A program made the position numbers and the translations under genes. From an uncultured Anaerolineae bacterium (GTDB taxonomy: Bacteria; Chloroflexota; Anaerolineae; J036; Brachytrichaceae): a stretch of DNA of 64,000 bases. A model generated the notes under the pieces. It saw only the letters and a list, made by a program, of their open reading frames with translations, made no database searches and had not been told where the DNA came from. The DNA lies in contig CALGMA010000022.1 in assembly GCA_937959265.1 (NCBI GenBank), positions 1 to 64,000 of the forward strand, read 5' to 3'. Shown one piece after another: positions 17,772 through 26,703 of the stretch (position 1 is the stretch's first letter; the number at the start of each line of letters is the position of its first letter).

Positions 17772-18767
17772 GTGACTTTATCAACCGATCGTTTGCTCGA
17801 GCTGTATCGCCAGCTCGTGTTGATCCGCCAGTTCGAGCTGCGCGCGATCGACGAGCGACGCCAGGGATTGATTCCCGGCTTCATCCACCCCTACATCGGC
17901 GAAGAAGCGTGCGCTGTGGGCGCATGTGCGGCGTTGAACCGCGACGACGTGATCACCAGCACACATCGCGGCCACGGCCACTTGATCGCTAAGGGGGGCG
18001 ACGTGCGCTACATGATGGCCGAGCTGGCCGCGCGCGAGGCCGGTTATTGCCACGGCAAGGGAGGCTCGTTGCACATGACCGACTTCGACCTCGGCATCTT
18101 GGGCGCGAACGGCATCGTCGCTGGCGGCATTCCCATGGCCGTCGGTGCGGCGCTGGCCTTCAAGATGCAGGCTGCACCCAACAAAGCAGGGCTGCGCGTC
18201 GCCCTGACATTCTTCGGCGACGGCGCGACCAACGAGGGCGCGTTCCATGAAGCGCTCAACCTGGCCGGCTTGTGGCGACTGCCGGTGGTGTTTTTTTGCG
18301 AGAACAACCAGTATGGCGAAGGCACGCCGCAGCACAAGCAGGCGCCGATCACCCAGCTCAGCAAGCGCGCCGAGAGCTACGCCATACCCGGCGTCACGGT
18401 GGACGGCAACGATGTGCTGGCAGTATACGAGGCCACGCGGCAGGCGGTCGCACGCGCTCGGCGAGGGGATGGCCCATCGTTCATCGAGGGTGTCACCTAT
18501 CGCTATCGCGGCCATTACGAGGGCGACCCACAGGTCTATCGCTCACGCGAGGAGGTTGAACGCTGGCAAGCGTGCGATCCCATTCCTCACTTCCGTCGCG
18601 TGCTCGTCGAGCGCGGGGTCGAAGAGGAGGAGATCGAAGAAGTCGAAGGCCGGGTGCTGGCACTCATCGAGGAAGCCGTGGCCTTTGCGCGATCCGCGCC
18701 GCCAGCGCGCGTAGAGGATGCGCTGCACGGCGTGTACGGTGACGACCATAACAGCGCAATATTTTGA
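17772..18767 (+). CDS. Thiamine-dependent dehydrogenase E1 component, alpha subunit
   Basis: This 331-residue alpha subunit resembles pyruvate or acetoin dehydrogenase E1. The thiamine-diphosphate site GDGATNEGAFHEALN lies near residue 155, and THRGHGHLIAKG, HGKGGSLHM and YRYRGHYEGDP are the usual family blocks. Such enzymes decarboxylate a 2-oxo acid or acetoin and pass the acyl group to an E2 lipoamide. HGKGGSLHMTD is common to PdhA and AcoA, so the substrate is open. It is an orphan: no beta, E2 or E3 gene is nearby, although lipA occurs 5 kb away. GTG 17772 is used because it lies directly after the -10 box. Confidence 0.87.
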   Translation: MTLSTDRLLELYRQLVLIRQFELRAIDERRQGLIPGFIHPYIGEEACAVGACAALNRDDVITSTHRGHGHLIAKGGDVRYMMAELAAREAGYCHGKGGSLHMTDFDLGILGANGIVAGGIPMAVGAALAFKMQAAPNKAGLRVALTFFGDGATNEGAFHEALNLAGLWRLPVVFFCENNQYGEGTPQHKQAPITQLSKRAESYAIPGVTVDGNDVLAVYEATRQAVARARRGDGPSFIEGVTYRYRGHYEGDPQVYRSREEVERWQACDPIPHFRRVLVERGVEEEEIEEVEGRVLALIEEAVAFARSAPPARVEDALHGVYGDDHNSAIF

Positions 18768-18849
18768 ATCATGCTCAGGCAATAATGGCAACCTTCAAAG
18801 TAAAATTTAATCCTGCGCGGCTATATTTAGAGCATGGTTGGGCTCCGGT

Positions 18850-18900
18850 TTATCCCCAAACACTCTCACTTATCCCCAGCACGCTCAGGGTTTGTCCACA
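18850..18900 (+). promoter_or_regulatory. Cluster of DnaA-box-like sequences
   Basis: TTATCCCCA (18850-18858), TTATCCCCA (18870-18878) and TTGTCCACA (18892-18900) lie in one orientation at 20- and 22-bp steps, close to two helical turns. The TTATCCACA consensus is missed by one base in each. A fourth, inverted site (TGTGGATAT, 19057-19065) lies inside the following gene. An AT-rich patch with TTTTTTT (18929-18936) follows the cluster. No dnaA or dnaN gene is nearby. Confidence 0.45.
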
Positions 18901-18950
18901 TTTCTGACCTTTTATGATGCTTGTTTGCTTTTTTTAAAGCGGAGATAACT

Positions 18951-18979
18951 TTGACTGGGCGCAAAGCAAACACTGTGTA
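18951..18979 (+). promoter_or_regulatory. Candidate promoter of the metallopeptidase gene
   Basis: TTGACT (18951-18956), 17 bp, then TGTGTA (18974-18979). It is downstream of the DnaA-box-like cluster, which would place those sites at activator distance. Confidence 0.35.
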
Positions 18980-19022
18980 TGGGGGACGCAGCGCGTCTAA
19001 ACCCAATATATAGCCAGCAGCC

Positions 19023-20396
19023 ATGCTCGCCGCCTGTGAGCGCGTTGTGAAAGATTTGTGGATATTGAGCTGCGCGAACTGGCGCGCAATCTGCGCGCAG
19101 TTACGGCGGGCCATACGCTTGGCATTGGCGGCTGGCCTGCTTCTCACCCTGCTGCGGTTCGAAGTGCCTCCCTACGGCGACCGCGAGGCGCATCTGGATC
19201 GCATGCTGGCCGGCAAACACTTCGACCTGGCAGGCTGGTGGATCGGAGCGATGGCAGCCAAGCTCGGCTACGAGTTGATCCTGCCACACGATAGCATGAG
19301 CGACGTGGATCAGGCCGCTTTTGTGCAGGATTACATGCGCGATGTAGCTGTGTTCAAGCGCCTGGTCGGTCAGATCGAGGCGATCTACAGTGACCCCAAC
19401 GTGGGGGACGCGGCCGCGGCCAGCGCGGGGCTGCGCGCCCAACGCGACGCCCTACGCACCAGTCTGAACATCCGGCAAGACATCGCCGAGGCGATCCTGC
19501 AAGACCAGGTGCAGAGCGTACTGCGCGAAGAGGGCTTCGCCGTCGCCGGCCAGGTAATGCCGCCGCTGCGCTTCCGCTTTACCGAGCTACCCGATCTGCT
19601 GGTCGTTTCGCGCCGCGACAAGATCGAGCGCATTGCCTCGCGCGAACTGGCCACCGGCCTGACGCTGGAAGAGAAGGCGCGCATCGAGGAAGCGGTGGAT
19701 CGCCGGTTCGACGTATCGTCGTTGGTCACACCCATCGGCGGGCTGGGCGCTTACCCGACCATGCTGCCAGAGACTTCGGCGCTCCGCTGGGTGCTGGGCG
19801 TCATCGCCCACGAGTGGGTGCACAACCACCTGATCTTTACACTTAGCCCGGTCGGCCTGAATTTCCTCTCCAGCGCAGAGGCGCGCACCATCAATGAAAC
19901 TGCCGCAGTGATCGTGGAGCGCGAAATTCGCGAGCGTGTCGCGCAACGCTACTACCCGCAACTATACGCGGCACTGGTGAGCGATGTGCAGTCCAGCGCG
20001 GCTTCTGGCAATGCTCAAGGATTCGACTTCCGCGCCGAGATGCGCAAGACGCGCGAGCGCGTGGACGAGCTGTTGGCGCAAGGCAGGATCGAGGAAGCCG
20101 AAGCCTATATGGAGCAGCGCCGCGTCCTATTCATCCAGAACGGCTACTTGATACGCAAGCTCAATCAGGCCTACTTCGCCTTTCACGGCGCATACAACGC
20201 CGATCCGGGCGGCTCCCCTGCTGCCGGCAAAGATCCCATCGGCCCGGCGGTGCAGGAGCTGCGTCAGCGCAGCCCGTCGCTTGGCGCCTTTCTGCGCGAG
20301 ATCGCCACCATCCGCGACTTTGCTGACCTGCAGCGCCGGCTCCAATCAAGGCAATCACCGCGCCTGAGGACGCGTGACGCGCAACGTAAAACCTGA
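19023..20396 (+). CDS. Putative membrane-anchored zinc metallopeptidase
   Basis: This 457-residue protein has one hydrophobic segment near residues 30-47 and then a large soluble part. HEWVH at 263-267 (in VLGVIAHEWVHNHLIF) is an HExxH zinc motif. An ETAA segment with a Glu near 291 could give the third ligand, as in gluzincin-type peptidases. The C-terminal half is helical and charged (RERVDELLAQGRIEEAEAYMEQ). I know no named family for it. Proteolysis is inferred from the motif alone. The gene lies behind the DnaA-box-like cluster. The stop is five bases from the converging serine-hydrolase stop. No Shine-Dalgarno precedes ATG 19023. Confidence 0.65.
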   Translation: MLAACERVVKDLWILSCANWRAICAQLRRAIRLALAAGLLLTLLRFEVPPYGDREAHLDRMLAGKHFDLAGWWIGAMAAKLGYELILPHDSMSDVDQAAFVQDYMRDVAVFKRLVGQIEAIYSDPNVGDAAAASAGLRAQRDALRTSLNIRQDIAEAILQDQVQSVLREEGFAVAGQVMPPLRFRFTELPDLLVVSRRDKIERIASRELATGLTLEEKARIEEAVDRRFDVSSLVTPIGGLGAYPTMLPETSALRWVLGVIAHEWVHNHLIFTLSPVGLNFLSSAEARTINETAAVIVEREIRERVAQRYYPQLYAALVSDVQSSAASGNAQGFDFRAEMRKTRERVDELLAQGRIEEAEAYMEQRRVLFIQNGYLIRKLNQAYFAFHGAYNADPGGSPAAGKDPIGPAVQELRQRSPSLGAFLREIATIRDFADLQRRLQSRQSPRLRTRDAQRKT

Positions 20397-20401
20397 CGCT
20401 T

Positions 20402-21754
20402 TTACCCTTCAACCCTTCGATGCACTCGTCCGCCCATGCGCAGCCAGATGATTCGCCCGTCGCTATCTCGCAGGAACTCCACAGTGCTGTCCTTGCCTGG
20501 CCCATCGGCAACGTAGGCCAGATCGCGTGAGGCAAACGCCAGACACGCCGGCGGCGGCGTCGGCCCTGGCGGTGAGTCCGGCCTGGGGAAGCCACCCTTC
20601 GGTATCAGTTGTAACTTCAGCGCGCCGTCTCCGACGTCTAACGTCACGTCGTTCAGCGGCGCGGTGTAACGGCCGGCGTATTCGATCAATGCGTCGGATG
20701 ACAAGGCTAGGTAGACGGGCGCTTCAGCAACCGCGCCCAGATATGCATTGAACGCTGCCGTCGTCACTGTGCCGTGTAACTCGCTGCCACGGTCGGAGTT
20801 GGTGAGCACGGCAATGGCGAAGCCAGCAGCGGGACAGAGCTGCAATGTCGCCTGCTGGCCCTTCGTTGCTCCACCGTGCCCGATGATGCGCATCTCGCCG
20901 ACTTGGCGAACCATCCAGCTTAGACCGCGCCAATCACCCGCCAGCGTTGTTTGCACCAACGGCGCTTGCATCTCATGAATGACGCCCCCTGCCGTCAAAT
21001 GAAACTGTGCATAACGCATTAGCGCATCCACTGTGGAGATGATGCCCCCCGCCGGATGGCTGGACCGGCCGATCGGCCAAGGCCGAGCCAAGCTTACCGG
21101 TTCGTCGGCATCGTATGGTGAGGTGTGTCCGACCACGAAGCGGTGCAGCATGGCATCCCAGGGATAGAAGAAGGTCATCTCCAGGCCCAACGGCGCGAGG
21201 ACCAGCTCCACCATCGCCGATTCGAACGTCTGGCCGGTAATCGCCTCGATCACACGACCGGCCAGATTGAAGCCAGCGTTGTTATAGTGGAAGAGTGACC
21301 CGACCGGCGTGAGCTGGGGCAGCTTGGCCATCGCAGCCACGTAACGCGCCAACGCATCATCGCCCCAACCGAAGTCGTCGAAGTAATCGCCCAGCCAGCC
21401 GCCGGTGTGCGTCAGCAGATGGCGCATGGTTACTCGCGCTGTCGCTGTCTCATCTCGTAGTCGCAGCTCGGGCAGGTATTGCCGCACCGGCGCATCCAGG
21501 TCGAGCTGGCCTGCTTCTGCCAGCCGCATAGCCGCTGTGGCGACGAACGTCTTGGTGATCGAACCGATCTGAAAGAGCGTATCGGCCGTGACCGGCAACG
21601 GATGCGCGATGTTTGTCACACCGAATGCCGCAGCGCGCGTTTCGCCCTGATACAGCACGGCGAGCGCGACGCCGGGCACACGCAGCCTTTCCATCTCGCG
21701 TTCGACCTGGGCGCAAAGCGCATCGAAGGGGGACGCAGGTTGATCGTTCAACAT
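20402..21754 (-). CDS. Serine hydrolase of the class C beta-lactamase / penicillin-binding fold
   Basis: This 450-residue protein has the nucleophile motif SITK (Ser65, Lys68), a YNN motif (SLFHYNNAGFNLAGR) and HGGATKG as the third box. This is the AmpC/DD-peptidase-like esterase group. A C-terminal beta-rich lobe of about 100 residues follows (YAGRYTAPLNDVTLDVGDG), seen in many such hydrolases. No signal peptide is evident, so a cytoplasmic esterase or peptidase is more likely than an antibiotic-resistance beta-lactamase. It diverges from the cyclase gene at 21795 with 40 bp between starts. Confidence 0.85.
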   Translation of the reverse strand: MLNDQPASPFDALCAQVEREMERLRVPGVALAVLYQGETRAAAFGVTNIAHPLPVTADTLFQIGSITKTFVATAAMRLAEAGQLDLDAPVRQYLPELRLRDETATARVTMRHLLTHTGGWLGDYFDDFGWGDDALARYVAAMAKLPQLTPVGSLFHYNNAGFNLAGRVIEAITGQTFESAMVELVLAPLGLEMTFFYPWDAMLHRFVVGHTSPYDADEPVSLARPWPIGRSSHPAGGIISTVDALMRYAQFHLTAGGVIHEMQAPLVQTTLAGDWRGLSWMVRQVGEMRIIGHGGATKGQQATLQLCPAAGFAIAVLTNSDRGSELHGTVTTAAFNAYLGAVAEAPVYLALSSDALIEYAGRYTAPLNDVTLDVGDGALKLQLIPKGGFPRPDSPPGPTPPPACLAFASRDLAYVADGPGKDSTVEFLRDSDGRIIWLRMGGRVHRRVEG

Positions 21755-21763
21755 CGCTGGCTA

Positions 21764-21791
21764 TTGTGAACGGCGTCCTTATACTTCACAA
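21764..21791. promoter_or_regulatory. Divergent promoter gap with inverted repeat
   Basis: TTGTGAA (21764-21770) and TTCACAA (21785-21791) form a 7-bp inverted repeat around TATACT (21780-21785), a -10-like box nine bases before ATG 21795. It may be an operator shared with the divergent hydrolase. Confidence 0.35.
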
Positions 21792-21794
21792 GCG

Positions 21795-22430
21795 ATGCTG
21801 TACGACGTTACCCGCATCCTCACCCCGCGTACCGCCGTCTTCCCCGGCGATACGCCAGTGTCCATCACGCCCATGCTGCAAATGCACAGTGGCAACTCAT
21901 GCAACGTCACGGCCATCACGATGAGCGCGCACGCCGGCACGCACGTGGACGCGCCGCGCCACTACAGCGACGACGGCGCTGGCATAGACGCCATATCGCT
22001 AGATGTGCTGATCGGCCCAGCCCGCGTGATGACATTGGATGTCGCCGGCGCGATCACCGTCACCGACCTGCAAAACGCCATTCGTGATGCGTCCCACGCC
22101 ATACGTGACGCGCCGCGCTTGCTCATCCGCACTCGCGCCAGCGACGTTCCAGACGACGTCTGGGACGACGCTTTCGCTTACTTCGATCCGCGGGCGGCCG
22201 ACTGGCTCGGCGCGAACGGCTTGCGGCTGATCGGCACCGACGCGCCATCGGTGGATCCGGCGACGAGCCAGGCCTTGCCCGCGCACCACGCTTTCCTACG
22301 ACATGGCGTCGTCATCATCGAGAACTTGCGCCTGCAGGGTGTGCCGGATGGCGAGTATGAGCTGCTCGCGCTGCCGCTGAAGATCGCGGGCGGTGACGCC
22401 GGACCGGCGCGCGTCGTGTTGCGTCGGTGA
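21795..22430 (+). CDS. Cyclase / kynurenine formamidase-like metal hydrolase
   Basis: This 211-residue protein carries the family signature HAGTHVDAPRHY (residues about 46-57), whose His and Asp residues bind a divalent metal. Later come DWLGANGLRLIGTDAPSVDP and HHAFLRHGVVIIENL. These are the hallmarks of the cyclase family, which includes KynB (N-formylkynurenine hydrolysis in tryptophan breakdown) and polyketide or isatin hydrolases. No other kynurenine-pathway gene is nearby, so the substrate is not settled. The dioxygenase gene follows after 44 bases. Confidence 0.82.
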   Translation: MLYDVTRILTPRTAVFPGDTPVSITPMLQMHSGNSCNVTAITMSAHAGTHVDAPRHYSDDGAGIDAISLDVLIGPARVMTLDVAGAITVTDLQNAIRDASHAIRDAPRLLIRTRASDVPDDVWDDAFAYFDPRAADWLGANGLRLIGTDAPSVDPATSQALPAHHAFLRHGVVIIENLRLQGVPDGEYELLALPLKIAGGDAGPARVVLRR

Positions 22431-22474
22431 GCGCCGTGTTTTCTCTGCACCGCGCTTCGCACAAAATCCAGGCC

Positions 22475-23269
22475 ATGAAGACCCGACTCACCAAAAAGCA
22501 AATCGAGCAGTACCGCAACGACGGCTTCGTCATCATCGAGAACTTCTTGAACGCAAAGGAACTGGCTAAGTGGCGTGCGATCACCGACGACGCCGTGCGC
22601 CAGCGCCTGATCGAACGCAATGGCCTGACCAACCAATCGAACCCCGACGCTTACTACGCGCAGGTGTTCACACAGTGCGTGCGACTGGCCAATACCCACG
22701 CCGGCATGGCCGAGCTGATGCTGGATGAGCGCCTGGGCGAGGTAGCCGGCAAGCTGGCCGGTGTGGATGGCATTCGCATCTGGCACGATCAGGCGCTGAT
22801 CAAGCCACCCTACGGCAACCCCACGGCTTGGCACCTGGACAACCCCTACTGGTCGTTCTACTCTCGCGACGCCCTCTCGATCTGGGTGGCGCTGGACGAC
22901 GCAACACTGGCCAATGGTTGCTTGTGGTACCTGCCCGGCACGCACAAGACGGCGCGCTACGATAACGTCGGCATTGGCCACAACCAGCGCGACCTGTTCA
23001 AGGTGTATCCGGAATGGGCAGAGATCGAAGCCGTGCCCGCGCCGACCAGAGCCGGCAGCGCCGTGTTCCACAACGGGCTGATCGCGCATGCTGCCGGTGC
23101 GAACATGACGCCGCGCCCGCGCCGTGCTATGACCTGCGCCTACATGCCGGACGGCAGCATCTTCAACGGACAGCGGAACGTGCTGCCCGACGACTACTTT
23201 CGCTCACTAAAGATCGGCGATGTTCTGGACAACGAGCAGCAGAACCCGCTGATCTGGCGACGCGCATAG
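22475..23269 (+). CDS. Phytanoyl-CoA dioxygenase family protein
   Basis: This 264-residue Fe(II)/2-oxoglutarate-dependent oxygenase has the metal triad in WHLDNPYW (HxD) and the distal histidine in [11 protein letters not shown], followed by the 2-oxoglutarate-binding Arg in TPRPRRAMT. Family members hydroxylate small molecules, lipids or natural products; the substrate here is unknown. I start at ATG 22475 ([19 protein letters not shown]), the usual beginning of the family. A GTG at 22427 in frame overlaps the previous stop and would add 16 atypical residues. It is probably co-transcribed with the cyclase. Confidence 0.82.
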   Translation: MKTRLTKKQIEQYRNDGFVIIENFLNAKELAKWRAITDDAVRQRLIERNGLTNQSNPDAYYAQVFTQCVRLANTHAGMAELMLDERLGEVAGKLAGVDGIRIWHDQALIKPPYGNPTAWHLDNPYWSFYSRDALSIWVALDDATLANGCLWYLPGTHKTARYDNVGIGHNQRDLFKVYPEWAEIEAVPAPTRAGSAVFHNGLIAHAAGANMTPRPRRAMTCAYMPDGSIFNGQRNVLPDDYFRSLKIGDVLDNEQQNPLIWRRA

Positions 23270-23341
23270 CGGCACGTTGAAGCCAATCACTACGAAGGGC
23301 GCGAAGTGCACGAAGGCGGTCTGCCGCGTGCCCTCGCACCT

Positions 23342-23371
23342 TTGTGGTGAGGAATTCCCTTCTGCTAGAAT
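23342..23371 (+). promoter_or_regulatory. lipA promoter
   Basis: TTGTGG (23342-23347), 18 bp, TAGAAT (23366-23371). The -10 box ends 10 bases before ATG 23382, which argues against a longer in-frame start at 23277. Confidence 0.5.
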
Positions 23372-23381
23372 CTTCCTCATC

Positions 23382-24338
23382 ATGACGCTCACTCCAGACG
23401 TGATCCCAACGGCGGAGATTCCTGTGGCGACCGACGCGCGCTCGGCGCCGATGCGTCGGCCAGAGTGGCTGAAAGTGCGCATGCCATCTGGCGAGACTTA
23501 CCACAACCTCAAGCAGTTAATGCGCAGCAAGTCGCTGCACACTATTTGCGAAGAGGCCAATTGCCCGAACATCGCCGAGTGCTGGGGGCGCGGCACGGCC
23601 ACCTTCCTCATCATGGGCGATGTGTGCACTCGCTCGTGCGGTTTTTGCGACGTGAAGACCGGCATGCCCAGCCCGCTGGACTGGGCCGAGCCGCTCCGCG
23701 TGGCGCAAGCCGTTAAAGCGATGGACCTCAAGCACGTCGTGATCACGTCGGTCAACCGCGATGAACGCCGAGACGGCGGCGCGCCGATCTTCGCCCTGAC
23801 CATCCGCAAGGTGCGCGAACTGCAGCCGAACTGCACCGTCGAGGTACTCGTCCCAGATTTCAAGGGCAATCGCGCTGCGCTCGAAATCGTCATGCGTGAG
23901 GAGCCAGACATCCTCAACCACAACGTTGAGACGGTGCCACGCCTGTTCAAGAAAGTGCAGCCTCAGGATCGCTACGAGTGGGCGCTGGAGACGCTGCGCA
24001 ACGCCAAGACGATCCAGCCCGACGCGGTCACCAAGACCGGCATCATGCTCGGCCTGGGCGAGACGCCCGATGAGGTGCTGGATGTGATGCGCGACCTGCG
24101 CGCCATTGATGTGGACATCCTGACGCTCGGCCAGTATCTACAGCCCAGCAAGCGACACTTGCCCATCGAGCGCTACTACACACCGCCGGAATTCGGCGAA
24201 TTCCGGCGCATCGGCTACGAGATGGGATTCAAATGGATAGAGAGCGGGCCGCTGGTGCGCAGCTCGTTCCGCGCTGAGTTCCAGGCTCGCGCGCTCTCCA
24301 GGCGCTGGCGTGACGCCAAGACAACGCCGGCTGCCTGA
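23382..24338 (+). CDS. lipA: Lipoyl synthase
   Basis: This 318-residue radical-SAM enzyme inserts two sulfur atoms into octanoyl chains on lipoyl-dependent E2 and H proteins. Both iron-sulfur clusters are visible: [12 protein letters not shown] for the auxiliary cluster and CTRSCGFC for the radical-SAM cluster. The C-terminal [13 protein letters not shown] segment is also conserved. ATG 23382 is preferred because a -10 box lies just upstream; the 35 extra residues from 23277 have no family character. No lipB is adjacent. The enzyme would serve 2-oxo-acid dehydrogenases such as the one whose E1-alpha is at 17772. Confidence 0.95.
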   Translation: MTLTPDVIPTAEIPVATDARSAPMRRPEWLKVRMPSGETYHNLKQLMRSKSLHTICEEANCPNIAECWGRGTATFLIMGDVCTRSCGFCDVKTGMPSPLDWAEPLRVAQAVKAMDLKHVVITSVNRDERRDGGAPIFALTIRKVRELQPNCTVEVLVPDFKGNRAALEIVMREEPDILNHNVETVPRLFKKVQPQDRYEWALETLRNAKTIQPDAVTKTGIMLGLGETPDEVLDVMRDLRAIDVDILTLGQYLQPSKRHLPIERYYTPPEFGEFRRIGYEMGFKWIESGPLVRSSFRAEFQARALSRRWRDAKTTPAA

Positions 24339-24406
24339 TCTGGCTGCGCCGCCTGGCAAAAGCCGAACCAGCCGAACACGTTCACGCCTGTCGACCGACA
24401 CGAATC

Positions 24407-25624
24407 ATGTACGCCCGAAGAAACTCGCAAAGCATCAGCAACGTGCCTGCGCGCTCCAAGGGCAAGGCGGCGCTGGGCGTCGTGCTACTGGCTATTGTGC
24501 TAATTGCCGGCGTCGCGTTCGTCGCAATCTATGCCTCGGCCTTACGCGAGGCATCTGCCGGCGACCCAGGCATCATCCAGGTTATCTATGTCCAGCCTAC
24601 CCCGACGCAGCTCCTGATCGGCAATTCACCAGCAGCCGTCGCATCGGCGCTCGAGACCGGCATAGGCGCATCATCCATCATCCCTCAGCCCCGGCGCGAG
24701 TGGGTGGAGTCGGCAGCGCGTCCCATCGTGCCCACGCGCGTCCCACCGACGGTGACGCCTTCACCCACTGCCACACCGGACGCACGGGGCGCACTGCGCG
24801 CCGAAGCTGCGCTGCGACTGGACACATCCACGTCGTCATGCTCACAACCGGCCGGACAGCTCATCACCGAGACACTGGATAGCAACGTCACCGTCGTACC
24901 GATCACCGTGCACATATACCTGCCGCCGTGCTATGACCCGGAGCGCTACGCCTATCCGACGCTCTACCTGATCCACGGCACGGCCTTCGAGCAAGGGGGC
25001 TGGCTCTACGACGGCGTGCCGCGCGTGGCCGACGTGCAGATGAGCCTGGGCATGTTGCCGCCGTTCATCATCGTGATGCCCGGCGCGGACATGCGCGCCG
25101 GCGAGGCCAGCAAATACTCGTGGACGAATACTGGTCCAGGGTCATACGACGACTTCGTGGTCAACGAGCTGCTCCCCTACATTGACCAGAACTACAGCAC
25201 GTGGGCCGACCGCGAAGGGCGCGCCATCGGCGGCATCTCGCGCGGCGGTTATTGGTCCATCGAGATCGCCTTCGCCCATCCTGACTTGTTCAGCGCCGTC
25301 GGCGGCCACAGTCCATCGGTGTTCACTCAACTGGTCGGCGTGCCGCCCAACTTCAGCATGCTCAGCATAGCACGCTCGATTGACGCGCTACACAACCTGC
25401 GCATTTGGTTGGACGCCGGCGACGCAGACTGGGCGAAGGTGGACATGCAAAAGCTGATGGGCGACCTGGACGACGCCGGCGTGCCGTATTATGCCGAGGT
25501 CGGTGAAGGCGGCCATGAGGACAGCTACTGGACGTCGCGCGTGCCGGACTATCTGGCGTTCTACTCGGCATCGTGGCCGCGCGCCCCACGCGCCAGGCTG
25601 CTCGATCGGGCAGCCAATCCCTGA
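24407..25624 (+). CDS. Membrane-anchored esterase (esterase D / Fes type)
   Basis: This 405-residue protein has a transmembrane segment near residues 23-45, a stalk ending in PTVTPSPTATPD (about 110-125), and an outside alpha/beta-hydrolase domain. Domain markers are YPTLYLIHGTAF, nucleophile elbow GGISRGG with Ser near 270, and a late histidine in EGGHEDSYW near 370. This is the putative-esterase family that includes esterase D, mycolyltransferases and enterochelin esterases. The substrate is unknown. The next gene starts one base after its stop, so the two are co-transcribed. Confidence 0.8.
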   Translation: MYARRNSQSISNVPARSKGKAALGVVLLAIVLIAGVAFVAIYASALREASAGDPGIIQVIYVQPTPTQLLIGNSPAAVASALETGIGASSIIPQPRREWVESAARPIVPTRVPPTVTPSPTATPDARGALRAEAALRLDTSTSSCSQPAGQLITETLDSNVTVVPITVHIYLPPCYDPERYAYPTLYLIHGTAFEQGGWLYDGVPRVADVQMSLGMLPPFIIVMPGADMRAGEASKYSWTNTGPGSYDDFVVNELLPYIDQNYSTWADREGRAIGGISRGGYWSIEIAFAHPDLFSAVGGHSPSVFTQLVGVPPNFSMLSIARSIDALHNLRIWLDAGDADWAKVDMQKLMGDLDDAGVPYYAEVGEGGHEDSYWTSRVPDYLAFYSASWPRAPRARLLDRAANP

Positions 25625-25625
25625 C

Positions 25626-26630
25626 ATGCGACGCTGGCTCATCTGGATCGGCGTCACCATCAGCATCGTCCTCCTCTTCCTGGCGCTGCGCGGGATCCAC
25701 TTCGACGAATTCGCGCTTGCAGTGCAACGAGCTAACCCGCTGTGGCTGTTGCCGGGTATTGCGTTCTATTTCCTCGCCGTTGCCGTGCGCGCATGGCGTT
25801 GGTCGTATCTGCTGCGGCCTTTGAGGACATTGAGCGTAGGCCAGCTCTTTCCCATCGTCGTGATCGGCTACATGGGCAACAATATCTACCCGGCGCGAAT
25901 TGGCGAACTGCTGCGCGCCTACGTGCTGCGGCGCGACGAGGGCGTGCCGATTGCCTCCAGCCTGGCCACGGTGTTGATCGAGCGCATGATGGACGGCATC
26001 GTAATGATCGGCTTCGCCCTGATCGGCCTGCAATCTGCGTCGAACGTGAGCGCGCGGGCCGGCCAGGTGATCGCCATCGCCATTGCACTCTTCGCGCTCG
26101 CCAGCGCAGCGTTCTTCTGGATGGCGCTGGCGCCGGCACGCACCAATCGGCTGGCCGAGGCAGCCATCACCCGACTCGTCCCGCATTGCTTCCAGGCGCC
26201 GCTGTTGGGCGTGATCCATCGCTTCGTTCAGGGCGCGCAGAGCCTGCGCAGCCCGCGCGACGTGTTGGCGATTTTCCTCAGCACGGTTGTGGTCTGGCTA
26301 CTGGAGACGATGAAATACGGAAGCGTGGCACGGGCGTTCGACCTGGAGCTGCCGTTCAGCGGCCTGATGCTGATCAACGGTCTGTCGAACCTTTTCACGA
26401 TCATCCCTGGCGCGCCTGGCGCAGTGGGCACGTTCGACGCCGGCGGGATGTTGGGCATGCGCGCGCTGGGCGTGGACGACTCACTGGCAGCGGCCTATGT
26501 GCTCACGTTGCACGTGGTGTTGTGGCTGCCGGTAACGCTGCTAGGCGCGTTCTTCATGCTGCGCGAGGGCCTGCGCTGGTCGGACTTGCGCCGGGCTGAA
26601 GAGGCGGCGCAGGGCGCGAGCACAGGCTGA
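25626..26630 (+). CDS. Flippase-like / lysylphosphatidylglycerol synthase TM-region protein
   Basis: This 334-residue integral membrane protein has about eight hydrophobic segments (starting IWIGVTISIVLLFLAL) and the family marker NNIYPARIGELLRAYVLRR near residues 80-100. Later come GLSNLFTIIPGAPGAVGTFD and a final helix. This is the UPF0104/LPG_synthase_TM domain, found in lipid flippases and lipid-modifying enzymes. No catalytic aminoacyl-transfer domain is attached, so it is the stand-alone form. The start is ATG 25626, two bases after the esterase stop; an earlier in-frame codon at 25491 lies inside the esterase gene. Confidence 0.82.
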   Translation: MRRWLIWIGVTISIVLLFLALRGIHFDEFALAVQRANPLWLLPGIAFYFLAVAVRAWRWSYLLRPLRTLSVGQLFPIVVIGYMGNNIYPARIGELLRAYVLRRDEGVPIASSLATVLIERMMDGIVMIGFALIGLQSASNVSARAGQVIAIAIALFALASAAFFWMALAPARTNRLAEAAITRLVPHCFQAPLLGVIHRFVQGAQSLRSPRDVLAIFLSTVVVWLLETMKYGSVARAFDLELPFSGLMLINGLSNLFTIIPGAPGAVGTFDAGGMLGMRALGVDDSLAAAYVLTLHVVLWLPVTLLGAFFMLREGLRWSDLRRAEEAAQGASTG

Positions 26631-26703
26631 GCTTATCGAAGTCCGCGCCACCTTCCCAGTTCGGCAGTTCAGCGCCGGGATGCTTTTGTGCACCAAGCCG
26701 CGC

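Noticed and set aside
18850..18960. Chromosomal origin oriC
   Set aside because: No dnaA, dnaN or gyrB nearby and only imperfect boxes; kept as a DnaA-box-like cluster only.
20402..21754. Antibiotic-resistance beta-lactamase
   Set aside because: No signal peptide and an extra C-terminal lobe; better described as a serine hydrolase of that fold.
23277..23381. Longer N-terminus for LipA
   Set aside because: Extra 35 residues lack family similarity and the promoter -10 box lies inside this stretch.
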